Assembly: GCA_015680685.1 (NCBI GenBank)
Contig: MNCI01016241.1
Location: 26,436 to 90,435, forward strand
Length of the DNA: 64,000 nt
Origin: Gnetum montanum
Lineage: Eukaryota > Streptophyta > Gnetopsida > Gnetales > Gnetaceae
Direction of reading: 5' to 3'
Positions 46,301 through 57,412 of this stretch are shown here, one piece after another; position 1 is the stretch's first letter, and each line of letters begins with the position of its first letter. A model generated the notes under the pieces. It saw nothing but the letters and a program-made list of their open reading frames with translations, was not told where the DNA came from and made no database searches. The translations under genes and the position numbers were made by a program.

Positions 46301-47130
46301 GAAATGGTGGAATTTTCTTTTGTACATCGTGAATGGTGATAGGATGATCCAAAGTCCACTCCTTATCCAGCCATTTGGAGTCTCTAAACTTCACGAAGAA
46401 TCTAGCAAAATGGATAGGGTATTGTTCGATTTCAAATCCTAGTTGTCCTAGGACACTAGCACACACATTGCCCATGGAAGTGAATTCCTTTATGGCCATT
46501 TCAGCCATAGATAACATGTTCATATCACCTTGCAAACCATTTACATCAATAAAAAACCTACGTCACATAATGTAGACAATTTTTTATACTTGATGCATAA
46601 TCAAATAATAGTTAGCACATCATAACACCTTGAAAACACTTACCCTCCAGCATAATACATGATGCTAGGTGGATTCTAAAAATAGGTCGTGAGATGATGA
46701 GCCATGAAAAGCATGTTCTAGGAATGATAACAATCAAACCTAGGCATCTCCTAGATCCAAGATAAATGCCTCAAACCCTTGATTCTCTATTCACGATCTT
46801 GTCCCCTCATGGTCTTGATTGAGCTATCCACTAGAAACATTAAGATGCCCTACGTTGACCCAACCAGTAGCATCTCTAGAATGGTGGCGATTATCTCAGC
46901 CGGTAGATGGGACCAAATAATTACACTGAAATTATGCAAAAAAAATTGCAAGAACTCCTATGTGCCTTTTTGAAACAAAACTGCCTCTCCCCCTACACAA
47001 GCATGGGGAGGAGGAACGTTGGCCACGAGGACATGTAAACAACACAGAACACCCACAATGTCTAAGACGATCAGGATGGGCCTTAGCATAATCCTTTACA
47101 ATAAAGTGCATTATCATTAGAAAAAGTAGT
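43370..47130 (-). pseudogene. Antisense gene of element C: FCP1-like segment, conserved core, acidic tail; broken
   Basis: This is the opposite-strand gene of C. The HAD-like block (about 47,090-46,830) has PILIVLDIVGVLC then EFLQFFLHNFSVIIWS, nucleophile Asp kept. The next block (46,560-46,230) has SKWLDKEWTLDHPITIHDVQ, matching KGWLDEEWAGPFKPVTIEEA of A. Then comes 45,931-45,638 with VRVSFDINAQLFIKFFGISS and KDIEEWLG. A stretch near 44,020-43,860 (NHKHVYK…ASRAYEKFQEQVTV) matches NHKHVYK…SEAYTWFKDQVNVM of A. The last block, after a TTGTAG acceptor (about 43,550), is an acidic tail with repeated HKE/PHEEE units. The first exon is missing. C is more diverged from A than B is, yet the protein motifs persist. 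Confidence 0.65.
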
Positions 47131-47559
47131 TTAGACATACTAACAACGTCAGAACAAAACAAATCAAGAAAAAAGGCTCACAAGAATCCATTACGCAAAA
47201 CTAGGGTTCTCATTATCTTGGCTCCGATAAAATCACATGTTATGCTAGAGATGCACTACCAAAACTGCCCAAACCCTTGCGATGATGCAAGGTCTATCTC
47301 TGACAATGGCGATGAAAGTAACATTGCATATTATCCCAATGTAACACACTATTATTATGGGCAAGGTAATGAAACCCCATTTGCACTATGCAAGGGTACA
47401 ATACCTAGACTCCTTACCAGTTATGCATTGTGTTTGTACAATGTTACCTAAGATCACCCAAACCCTTGCAATGGTGCAAGGTCTGTCTCTAACAATGGCG
47501 ATAGGGGTAATATTACAAACTCAATAGTGTAACTAACATAGAAAGGTACCAAAACCAAA
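47131..47559 (+). repeat. Deletion-scar region with a direct repeat in C
   Basis: CAAACCCTTGC plus TGCAAGGTCTRTCTCT occurs at about 47,270-47,335 and again at 47,460-47,515. RT, RNase H, aRNH and half of integrase should be here but are absent; integrase sequence resumes near 47,545. The repeat has no counterpart that I recognise in A or B. Confidence 0.5.
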
Positions 47560-48165
47560 TCTTTCTATAATAACCTTGGTATTAAGTAATCTTTTTCCTT
47601 GTCTTATTATCCACAAGAAAATGGTCAAGAAGAAGCAACAAACAAGGTGATCATCAATTTACTCAAAAGGATGCTCAACAGAAACAAGGAATGATGGCAT
47701 GAAAAGATCCTCTACGTGCTATGGGCCTATCACATGATATGCAGAACAACTACTAGTAGGACACCCTACAGCCTAGTTTACGGATCTAAAGTAGTGTTAC
47801 CCCTTGAACTACAGGTTCCCTCACTGCATATGGTCCTTTCCATGATTATAAATGAGACTCAACAAAATGAGTCCAGGATCGTGGATCTAGACTTAGTGGA
47901 GGAGAAAGGCATCCAAACACTTGACAACATTGAAAAATATCAGTATAGACAACGACAGAAGCATCATCGCAGCCTGCATCAGCAACTGATCAAGAAAGGA
48001 TATTTGGTTCTTAAGGTCGTTTGTGAACCAGTGAGCAAATTCTCTGCAAGCTAGGAGGGCCCTTTCTTGGTCATCAATGCATACGGAAATGGAGCATTTA
48101 GATTAGTGAACAATGACGGAAACAAACTTCCAAATCCGGTGAATCATATGTATTTGAAGTAGTAG
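47560..48165 (+). pseudogene. Integrase C-terminal half of element C, broken
   Basis: YYPQENGQEEATNKVIINLL (47,605-47,665) is the region around the catalytic Glu. Then comes YSLVYGSKVVLPLELQVPSL (47,769-47,828) and the C-terminal GAFRLVNNDGNKLPNPVNHM (48,090-48,150). The zinc-binding region and both catalytic Asp are missing. Confidence 0.85.
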
Positions 48166-48189
48166 TACCACATCTAGACGATAGTCCAA

Positions 48190-48745
48190 GTGCAAGGTAA
48201 CAAACGTCCGCTACGACGTAAAACTGGCACTATGACAAACATCCGCTATGATGTAAAACTGCTGCTGTAACAAACATATACTATGATGTAAAACTAGCGG
48301 TGTTGTAAATGTCTACTACGATGTAAAATGGGCATTGTGACAAACATCTGCTACGACGTAAAACTGCAACTGTAACAAACATCTGCTATGATGTAAAATT
48401 GGCAGTGTTGTACTCATTCACTACGATGCAAAACTGGCATTTCCTACACCCATCAGCCATGATGTTAAATTGGAAAAATTTTCAACCATCTGGCACAATG
48501 TGAAACTGAAAAGGTAAGCATCCATTTGTTGAGATGCTAAAACTAGGACTAACTTGTCCTTGGGTCATGACACAAAACTGACACCCACAGCATGGTCTAC
48601 TAGGAGCATAAACTAGCCCTTCTGCTATTTGCTATGACATAAAACTAGCATGCTTCTGTCTACCCATTCTTTGAACTAGGACCATGGTCTGCTAGGACTT
48701 AAAACTAGCAACAATGGTCTACCAGGACTTGAAACTATAATATGC
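48190..48745 (+). repeat. Hairpin-TAAAACT repeat array, pol-LTR spacer of C
   Basis: More than a dozen units with a period near 35-40 bp. Perfect stems include CGTCcgctacGACG (48,205-48,218) and CATCcgctatGATG (48,240-48,253), followed by TAAAACTGGC or TAAAACTGCT. Later units switch to GTCTgctAGGAC types near 48,690. Confidence 0.85.
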
Positions 48746-49938
48746 CAACAAATCCACAAAACAAGTGAGCCTAATCATTCTTGCACGACATTCCTACCAG
48801 ACAGAATGGGTAGGGTGTCGTAATAGACGTAATGCCACTACCCTTCTGGCATCCTACTAATTCCTTAGATATGTTGAAAGGAATTCTACTAACCCCTCGA
48901 AGATGTCGCTACGATGGCCAGTCTGTAGCTGCAACTCCTAGGGTTAGCTTTGCCACTTGAAGCCCCAAGGAAACTATGGTCACCCATAACCTTGGTTGCC
49001 TCCAGCCATCACCACCACTAAACCCTGGCTTAGTAGATTCATCTGACTGGTTCTTTGCCCAGTCAGTTGGATAAGATGAATCTAGGTGTCGACGATGAAT
49101 TCTTGGTCCATGATGTCAATAAAGGGACCAGTGCCTCTTGCTACGGTTCCTTCCCCATGGTCTGTGCTCTCCTTTTTTCTTCAGATGACACTTGTTTCAA
49201 CATCCTCCCCAATGATTAGGACAATTACTTCTGTTATCTATTCTTTGTTATGTTTTGTAGGTTACTTGCTACGATAGCATTGTTCAAAGATGCATTCACT
49301 AGGAGGGTGAGGCATCAAAGTGTTCTTAGGTGGCTACTTAGATTAGCCTAACTACTTGGGAGTGAAGACCATACCTTTCCCCCCACCAAACACCTTGTCT
49401 TACTTTCCTTTTTCCTTATCCTTATAATTGCCCTTACATTCTCCTCTTGTTTGTATAGAATGTGAGTGTACAAGAAGCCTTTCGCACATGATAACCATCA
49501 CATCCATGAATTGGTGTAACGCAACTTGCCTTGTGGAAAGCATCTATATTTTAAAAAAAAGTAGGTAGGTAAAGCTAGGAAAAATGGATGAAACACAACT
49601 CATCCAGGCCATCTAGGCGTAATGTAACTCATCTAGGCAAGCCCCACATATACAGTACAGTACAATAACCTCTCAAAAAAACACCCATGGGGAATTATCT
49701 AATAACATGTTTGCGAAGTATCCTACTCATAGTTGAGTCTTTCCCAAACCTCCCTCCCTCACAACTATAAAATCCTCTCCTACTCCTTGCACTTTCACCT
49801 TCGCACTTCCAATTTTGACAGAGTAAAATCCAAGTAGGTGCCGATGAACACTGTTGATGTCTTTACCTCTATGGTGTTTTGTATTCTTTGTCGATGTCTC
49901 TTGGGCAAGCCCTCCAAACGTCAACAAAGAGGGGCCAT
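48746..49938 (+). other. 3' region and polypurine tract of element C
   Basis: Mostly non-coding, with short frames only (e.g. 49,086-49,277) and no family recognised. It ends in CAAAGAGGGGCCAT at 49,925-49,938, the polypurine tract, directly before TGAAACATC. Confidence 0.6.
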
Positions 49939-51180
49939 TGAAACATCAAGAAATTTTGAGACCTCGATGATTCAGCAAAGTCTAAAAATTTAGGCAAGAA
50001 TTTGCACAAGTGGCACACTTTAGCAAGTTTTCATTTTTTTTTTGGCTAAGGGCCTACTATGCTATGCTACATAGTTCAGCGTAGTAGACTCCAGAAGACA
50101 GAACAAAACAAGGGATGCACAGTGGTAACACTTCAATTTTACAATTTGGCCATGATAGAAAATCTTAACTTTTGCCATATTATGCCATGTTATGCTAAGA
50201 AGCATAACGCAAGCACTGCAGTTGACTTATCCGCAGTGACAAAGGTAACAAAATTTAGGCAGTGATGGTCATTACGCCATGATATGCTTCCCAGTGTATC
50301 ATAGCATAGTTGTGGGATAGTTTATTCAGTACAAGAGACAAGGTCAAATAAATTTTCTTCTTGAAGTGTGGTTACGCCATACTATGCTTTGGAGCATAGC
50401 ATAGCGTACTACCACAAGCTTCAGCTATCGCACATCAGGTCAATGATATTTTGTGGACCCATTACATGAGTCATCCAAATAGCATTCTTCTCCTAACCCT
50501 AATCTTATAAATACCCTAGTAGACAATGCTTAAAGGGTTGGCAATTGTTGGCAATTTTAGCAAAGATTGATGAGAAAAAAAAAAGAGAATCATCAATTGA
50601 AAGAAACATTGACGATGATAGAGAGAAGCCTTTTGGTCAAATATTTGAAGTTAGCAAACATCTTGCTTCAAGCCTGACTCCCTTGCACCCAGATTGGCTA
50701 GTGAACAAGATAGATTGGCTTTTGCTTATTTCATCTCTGAATAATTTCTTGTTCTTGGCATGCACTTCGTCTAAACCGAAGTCCGCTTGCAATCATTGTA
50801 TTCAACATATTTTTCTATAAGTTCAATCCCAAATTTTGGGATCTCACATTCTCCAAATTCAAATTGTTTCATTTTATTTACATTGATTTTATAATTTTTT
50901 TGCATCATTTACATTGTTATCACTACCTTCAAGATCCAATCTTGGAGCAGATCTCATTTTCTCAACAACCGATATTATACCCTCACATTGAAATCATCAT
51001 CTCGTGATGCGATCATTACAAAATTTAGTGATTAAGTATGTTCCTATCTGATTGACAAGACCATTTAGGGTACCTTAGATTCATTTTCTCTAGCATATCC
51101 CTCACACAGATTTAGGATTGGAACTGTGTACATGAAAATTGACTCGGTATTTCTAGCAACCACCATTTTCCATCGTTACA
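49939..51180 (+). repeat. 3' LTR of element C
   Basis: TGAAACATCAAGAAATTTTG to …CCATCGTTACA. TATA box TATAAATACC at about 50,504-50,514, with TATGCTA palindromes at 50,055-50,075 and 50,385-50,405. It pairs with 35,872-37,110. The 3' flank CCCCC (51,181-51,185) and 5' flank CTTCC (35,867-35,871) may be a decayed target-site duplication. Confidence 0.85.
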
Positions 51181-51190
51181 CCCCCATGAC
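51181..51190 (-). other. Polypurine tract of element F, split by C
   Basis: Reading minus, 51,188 to 51,181 is …CATGGGGG. It continues after the C insertion with AAGTA (35,869-35,865) and then TGATGAG of the F 3' LTR. The joined site is a purine tract in the expected place. Confidence 0.6.
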
Positions 51191-51199
51191 TGAATGAAA

Positions 51200-52134
51200 A
51201 TGTGTCCTCGAGTTAAAGTGATAACAAGCTCCATTAATTACATAGTGGATAGGTATGGGATTATTGACTGACTAGAATGGATTCATGCCGCAGTGTGAAG
51301 GCAGAAAAAAATTGAGACACAACACAAAAGAAAATCCTATGATTACAAAATTGGATGGAACTCATGTAGTTCCTAGTGGTGGTGGCTTCTCCATAGGTTT
51401 CTTTCCCATTTCTTGCACTCCAGGTCTTAGCATTTGAGGGAGATGAAGTATGGCCTAGAGTTTCTCCTCTTGTGAGGCCTTGAGTGCCTTGGTGTGTGTG
51501 TAAGTTTGGGCTCATCCCATAAAGGCATCCCAGTCATCCTTCTCTTTTTCTTCCGCCACCCTTTTATTCTCTGTCAACAGTTTATTAAGTTGCTTAGTTT
51601 TGAAAGTGTCCATCTGGTTCTAAGCAACCTTTGGCCCTATATTCAAAAGGTTTAATACTTCCAAAATGTCTTGAACAAAGAAATCAACATTCACACCATA
51701 ATTGTTAAGCATTGTGCCTTCTTCTTTATTATGCCAAAATTGGTACATTTCCCCTAAGTACTAGGCACAACTTTCAGAGAGGGTAGGCCATAATGGGGAC
51801 CCTTTGAGGTGATCCCTAATGGCCTCCAGATAAAATTCTGTGAAAGGTCCAAAGTGTAATTCCATTATCACTATAGTGAATACGGACCTTTCATGGATGG
51901 TCTGAACATAATCCTGGGGCAACGTGAGATATTGTTCCTATTCAAACACTACAGAAACTCCTTTCACCTACCTTGATTGTACAATAGTAGGGTCATCTTG
52001 GTGGATAATAAATTATTATACCTCCTAATGTGCATGTTTTTTGGCAAGAAGTTGTTCTTCACCTCTCCTACGTCGTTTGATCACACCTTGACCAGGACCT
52101 TCCTGTTGTCCATGTTTTAGGGCCATCTGCAATC
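51200..52134 (-). pseudogene. Unrecognised ORF of element F, broken
   Basis: A frame starts MALKHGQQEGPGQGVIKRRR at 52,125, just after a possible acceptor (TGATTGCAG). It continues in one frame with a few stops to about 51,270. It includes LTLPQDYVQTIHERSVFTIV, FYLEAIRDHLKGSPLWPTLS, MYQFWHNKEEGTMLNNYGVN and a charged helical stretch LNKLLTENKRVAEEKEKDDW. About 280 codons. It sits where Athila elements carry an env-like or extra ORF, but I see no signal peptide or membrane segment, so I do not assign it. Confidence 0.5.
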
Positions 52135-52449
52135 ACACGGGGCCAAGAGTTAGTAAGGTTGTTTCCAAAGTTAAGTTATACCTTACTGCTTACCTTAATT
52201 AATTAATTTTTTTAATCTCCATGTGATTTTTCCTGAAAGATTATAGTAGTGGGTCCTTTTTACTTGGGTGGTTTTTCAATTTGAGTTTCCTGGTATGCCT
52301 AGGGATTGAATGATTTTTTTCACACAATTATTCTAAATGTTATACCTAAATAACTTTGGTAATGTCCTTTCGGTGAGGATAAATTCCAAAAAAGTTAGCT
52401 ACTATTCAGCAAGTGACCCTCCCCCACGACTAAGCTAAACACTCCGGGT

Positions 52450-52710
52450 TCAAGCAAGTTTAGATGGAATTCAAATTGGAGTACCAATGAGCAAGATATA
52501 GGTAGAAAAGTAAGGGTGTTGCACTTGCATGTTGTAGAGAAAAAATTTGAAAAACTCCCGCACATGAAGTCTGAAAAATCATGCTAAGTGTTGTGGGGGG
52601 GGGGGGGGGGGGTCGTCTATTTATAAGTTCAAAGGACATGATATCGCGTATGATACATTGCGTACGCGATGTCATGTATGCGATATCATGGCCTATCGAT
52701 GTTTAGGCCC
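52450..52710 (-). promoter_or_regulatory. Internal LTR-like promoter in element F
   Basis: Minus sense shows GATATCGC/ACGCGATATC palindromic repeats (52,640-52,690), then CTTATAAATAG (52,617-52,627) and a C tract (the run of G on plus, 52,595-52,612). This arrangement copies the U3-TATA layout of the F LTRs but lies upstream of the unrecognised ORF. It could drive that ORF; this is inferred. Confidence 0.45.
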
Positions 52711-54009
52711 AAGGGAAAATACCAAATTTTGAAGGTTTTTCCTGGAATCAAAAATGGAAACTAGGACATGTGACACATGTTTAATGGTTCTAGGGTAATT
52801 TAACTCATTTTGAAGGCATGAATAATGATATGTGGATGAACGTAAGCATTAAGGCCTCGGGTGGTAAGTGAGAGAAAAAGGCCATGTAATGGTTACATAG
52901 GAATGTTGGAATTTAGAGGGATAGTAATAGGGAAAGAATGTTATGAAAAATAGGTTGAGGGTAAAAAATGGTGTGTGAACTATGTCATAAGTGCAAATTA
53001 TAAAAGGTTACACAAGTGGGTCCTCCCCAAAGTAGGTTCCAACCTATAATGCCCTTGCGTAACCATACTTAAAAGTGTCCATGGGCACTCAAAGGGTTAA
53101 ATATAATCCACACTAATTCCACAAAACACACACATGTAAATATTACCAGAATGAGGTAAGAATTCTACACTACACAAGACATGAATTACAATTACATGAA
53201 TAGTGAGATGAGACGGACTACAGAAGGGGTTGTAGAGATTGGGACATGAGGTAACTGATTTAGGGAATAGTGAATCCTGTGTCTAAAGCATGATTAAAGT
53301 GTCATTAACCCATTGTTCTAAGATCAAGAACAAGTCCATTCCTCTAATCAACGACATTGCATTGGTTCATCCCATGATGAGTAACTATGAGAGTACCATA
53401 ACAACAAGGCATACGATCACTTGGCATTTTGTGCAAGGGAGGAGTGCTTCTTGTTTTATGGCACTTTTTTTTTTGAATGAATACTGAATCCAGAGAAGCT
53501 GCCAACTTTTAGGCATGGGTGTATGTCTTTCTAGTGGGACCCCCTAGAACAACATTGAATTTTTGAGTGCCCTTTTGATTACTCTTACTCCCATTTTTCG
53601 TTAGATATATAAGGATCTTAGTATTACCATGTTGCATGATAACTCCCATATACATCACCAAAGAGAATCCTCAAGTTCCATTAATGTCACACCCTAATCA
53701 TTCCCTCTTGGTCTATCCTTCTTCATTCTGGGCACAATGAACACAAAATTAATTTTAAGTTTTAAAAGTGTCAAGAATATCACTGTACCCTCACACAGAA
53801 CCTCTTATTTGTAGAGTGGATGAGTGGGTGTAATGGGCTCACTGTCCACATAATTGATCACTCAAGACTCGATAACATAGAACACACCTCAACCAATGAG
53901 CCACATGAGTGTTTTATTCGTAGAAGAGATTACTTATAAGAACCTAAAAAGATGAAAGACCAAATGATAAAATAAGAAATTGAAAAATGAAAAACTGGAA
54001 AACAAAAAG
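52711..54009. other. Internal non-coding stretch of F
   Basis: No conserved domain or long frame on either strand. It is AT-rich and stop-rich. Pol would normally sit here in an autonomous Athila element, and I find no trace of RT or integrase motifs. Confidence 0.5.
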
Positions 54010-55235
54010 TTGTAAAATTGAAGAAAAAAAGTGGTTATTAATCCTACTTGTTACTTGAATGGAGGATATCCTCCATAACTAAATGGTTGAGGATGGAAAA
54101 GATTAATAAATGGAAGATGAGGATTCTTGCATGTTGGAAATATTGGGACCCAGTCATACTTACCCGATTGGGGATCACACACTTGATGATAGTAAGCATA
54201 GTGGGGCAATTTATGAGATGTGGTTTCTGGATAACAAGTTGACCCACTATGATACTTGGGACCGTAAGATGGTATGCAAGGATTAGGATGTCACTCTCCA
54301 TGGTTGTATTCATTGGGCCGTATGGTTATTGGAGTGTTAATTGGTGGTCATGATGAAGTAACATGAGGAGTTGGGTTCTCCTTTTTATGATCATGTAACT
54401 TTATTAAGTTGAGATTTTGGTCTCGTTGATGTTTTTCGACACTCTCCCATCTAGCCATTTCTCCTTCTTCTTTTGCTACCCACTTAATAAGCTCTTGGAC
54501 TTGATGGGTTCATAATTTATGTAATTGACCTTGGGCATACATCCCTAGGGTCTCTCTTGTTTCATCACGAAGCCCATCAATGATATGATACATTAGCCTT
54601 TCCTTGGAAAACTTATGGCCTGGACAGTTGTTTAACAGTGCATAATATCTTTCTAAGGCCATGTCCAAGGGTTCATGTTGTGCTTGTTTCCACTCTTGGA
54701 TTTCTTTCCTCAAGGTTGACACTCTTTCATAGGTTTGATATCTTTCATTAAAAGCTTCTACCATTTTTTGCCAACGTCGTATTGAATTTGGTTTTAACGA
54801 TCTATACCATACTTTTTCTTGGCCAACAAGTGTCATAGGAAAGAGCTTAAGTTTTTGCCAACTGTTATCAATGTTGTTCCATGTGCAAGCATCATAGAAG
54901 GCTTGTAAATGTTGATGTGGATCTAAGTCATAGCCTCCTGAAAAATTGGGAAAGTTGTTTAAATCGAGCCTAGGTAGACGGCTCTCTTTATGATGCCTAT
55001 GGGAGATTTGAACAACATCATGTATTTGCGTTAGGCTTGTAGTGGCTAGTAGGGGTTCACTGTAATCAGGTAAGTTATGCTTTCATGCATTGGGATGATG
55101 TTTCTTTCATTTATGCTTATAAGAAACCCCCACTTCAGATTGCGTACTCCAATCTTCATTGTCAGATAATTCATTGGTTCTCCAATGAATTGCCTCACTA
55201 GATGTGGAATTATCATAGTCTTGTAGGAGAGCCAT
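54010..55235 (-). pseudogene. Gag of element F, nearly open
   Basis: ATG at 55,235 starts MALLQDYDNSTSSEAIHWRT. The core 54,960-54,510 reads through with GGYDLDPHQHLQAFYDACTW, VWYRSLKPNSIRRWQKMVEA and then EPLDMALERYYALLNNCPGH and YHIIDGLRDETRETLGMYAQ. It matches gag of E. The C-terminal part (54,500-54,010) is P/H/Y-rich. Only a few stops interrupt it, making it the best-preserved gag here. Confidence 0.8.
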
Positions 55236-55352
55236 GGTTGTGAAATTGTGTGTCAATTTATGTGTGACTTTTTATAATTATTTCTTTCTAAAAGATATAT
55301 CGTTAATTCCTATATAGTAACCTTGTATGATATAACTAATCTAGATAACTAG

Positions 55353-55376
55353 CACTGTCCCTGGAAACAACACCAA
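55353..55376 (-). other. Primer-binding site of element F
   Basis: Element sense TTGGTGTTGTTTCCAGGGAC follows the LTR end. It differs from the TTGGCGCCGTTGCCGGGGA-type site mainly by transitions at CpG positions. Confidence 0.75.
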
Positions 55377-56226
55377 TGATGAGTGGCAAGGTACCCCTAC
55401 ACTCAACCATACAAATACAAGTGTTAAACATTTGATCTGGTCGAACTTCACAGATGGGCTAGTTGTGGTATCTAGATAGTTATCCTTAGGTCGTAATTCG
55501 CTATCTTCCCACCTAGACTAGTATTAGCTTTGTCACATATGATTTAGTCCAGAGTGAGGTGTATGACATGTTTCTATACTAATGCTACTCCTGAAGACAA
55601 TGGAAGATAATTTTAACTAAGCTAAGAGAGAAATGATGAGAGAGAATCTAAGCTAGCCTAAGTGTGATGAGCATCCGTTCCTTGATCATCCGTACACACC
55701 TTGGACTTCATGCATGACTACCACTAGGATTACCAAGCGTAGATCCTAGGTACGCTACTGGGTTACCAAGTAGTCACACTTAAGTGCTCGTAATCAAGTC
55801 GTACTCATTCTGTGTTTAATAGAAGTTTAAGGGTGAGAGGGAGATTAACTAGAAAAGTAGTAAATAACAAGTAAATAAATAATTAATCTAAGTGAATGCT
55901 ACAATGATGAAGTAATCTCAATCTTTATTGCTGGTCATGTGCATGTCCAAGTACGTCACACTCAAATAAAGGATGTCGTACAATTACAATCACCATGTTG
56001 TGGGCATACACTAGGAGGAAAGGGTTGAGAGAAAAACAAGAACTAAAAATTTAACACTTAAACTAAAACTATACTGACCCTTAAAAGAGGGAAAGCCACT
56101 TCTTATTTATAAACATTTTTGCGGGCTGTGATATCGCGGCCGCTGCGATATCGTGGCTGCTGCGATATCATGGCCACTATGATATCACGGTTGCGATATC
56201 ACAGCCAAAAAATTCATGACTCATCA
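55377..56226 (-). repeat. 5' LTR of element F
   Basis: The plus strand runs TGATGAGTGGCAAGGTACCC…CATGACTCATCA. TATA box at 56,102-56,113 (minus sense). Six GATATC-centred repeats fill the U3 (56,125-56,205). It pairs with 35,013-35,864. Confidence 0.9.
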
Positions 56227-56231
56227 GTAAC

Positions 56232-56990
56232 TAAAGATTAAAATAACATGTAGTTACTTTCTAAAATTAAAATGTATATTTCTATTCTCAAATCCTTTTA
56301 TTTTTGAAATTGGAACATATGTTAATATCTTAAAACCCTAGATGAAAGGTATTTAGGTTTTGATCTATACAAGTTTTAAGGATTAAACACCAACAATATC
56401 ATCTACAAGCTATATTTCTAAAATGTAGCTTCTAATATATTGAATAAGAAATCAAAATAGTAACAAAGTGACATAATCAAGTAAGTAAATACATTAAGCA
56501 ACCAATCAGATACACAACACGAGCTCAAAGTCAAATGTCATGTACCTTGACCAATCTAGGGGGATGGTGTTGAAACCCAAAAGAATGACTATAAGTACAC
56601 CCAAAGATATATAGTCAATAGAGACTTTAAAAGAATTATAGAAAAATATAATGGATGCCTCAAACCCGACTCAAACTAGCAACCTATTTCCTAACAAGAC
56701 AATGAGCTAAATATTTGAGCAACCTATCATTAGCATGTACCTATCTAATTCATCATATCTATCTTTTATAATTCCAATAGGGTTAGTGCACATATACTTA
56801 AAATAAAATATAATCATAATGGAAAGATCTTAATAATGAAATAGCAACACTATAAATATTATTTTACCATACACATAGATTAACTAAGTTTATCACACAT
56901 GTTTATTATAATCCTAACAGGGTTAGTGCACATATACTTAAAATAAAATATAATCATAATGCCAAGACATTAATCATAAAATAAAAATAG
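56232..56990. other. AT-rich spacer
   Basis: No gene or recognised element. A phrase AGGGTTAGTGCACATATACT followed by TAAAATAAAATATAATCATAAT occurs twice (about 56,779 and 56,919), so there is a local duplication of about 140 bp. Confidence 0.5.
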
Positions 56991-56995
56991 AATAA

Positions 56996-57148
56996 TGAGG
57001 TGTTACCCTAATGGTGTGGTCTTGCCCTACTAACCCCAAGTTACAGGTTCGATTCTACTAGGTAGCACTAAGTTATATACTTCTATAAACCTTGAGTTAT
57101 ACCTATGTTTCAATTATTTGAAGTTCCAACACCCTCCCACAAAATAAG
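56996..57148 (+). mobile_element. SINE-like unit 1 (tRNA-derived)
   Basis: A tRNA-like head with A-box-like CCTAATGGTGTGGTC and B box GGTTCGATTCT (57,046-57,056), then a tail with CTAAGTTATATACTT and TACCTATGTTTCAATTATTT. The tail is shared with unit 3. Confidence 0.55.
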
Positions 57149-57307
57149 AATATAAGTATTATTTTACCATAAGCATATATTAATATGCTAACAACCATAC
57201 AACATATGCAAAGCACACTATATAACTATGTTAAATATTAGACATCATACATCCAAGGTTCAAGTCACAAAACATATAAAGAAAAGAAAGGGTGTTTTAA
57301 AATAAGG

Positions 57308-57412
57308 ATGTTATAATTAAGTACCTAAACAATTTTAATGTTATGATTTATTTGTAATGNGTGTTATAATTAAGTACCTAAACAATTTTAATGTTATGAT
57401 TTATTTGTAATG
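57308..57412. other. Assembly join: N at 57,360 with duplicated flanks
   Basis: About 50 bp beginning GTTATAATTAAGTACCTAAA occurs directly before and directly after a lone N. This pattern is the same as at 24,178 and suggests a scaffolding overlap that was not collapsed. Confidence 0.8.

Larger units (their letters stand above)
35872..51180 (+). mobile_element. Element C: Tat/Ogre-like retrotransposon with antisense gene, RT deleted
   Basis: Order: 5' LTR (35,872-37,110), a duplicated LTR-leader-gag start (36,026-40,018), gag, protease, short repeat spacer, antisense gene on minus (43,370-47,130), integrase C-terminal half, repeat spacer, polypurine tract, 3' LTR (49,939-51,180). RT, both RNase H domains and the integrase N-terminus are missing. 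It has the same plan as A and B but a distinct LTR sequence. It inserted into the polypurine tract of F. Confidence 0.85.
35013..56226 (-). mobile_element. Element F: short, apparently non-autonomous Athila-like element (interrupted by C)
   Basis: The LTRs at 35,013-35,864 and 55,377-56,226 share termini and GATATC-rich U3. Flanks are GTGAC (35,008-35,012) and GTAAC (56,227-56,231), a likely 5-bp target-site duplication. Removing C (35,872-51,180) leaves about 5.9 kb: 5' LTR, primer site, gag, a non-coding stretch, an unrecognised ORF and a polypurine tract. I see no RT or integrase. This layout resembles terminal-repeat elements with GAG (TR-GAG), which depend on relatives for their enzymes. 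Confidence 0.75.

Noticed and set aside
52595-52612. Run of 18 G
   Set aside because: A simple homopolymer next to the internal TATA of F; possibly a sequencing-length artefact, no function assigned.
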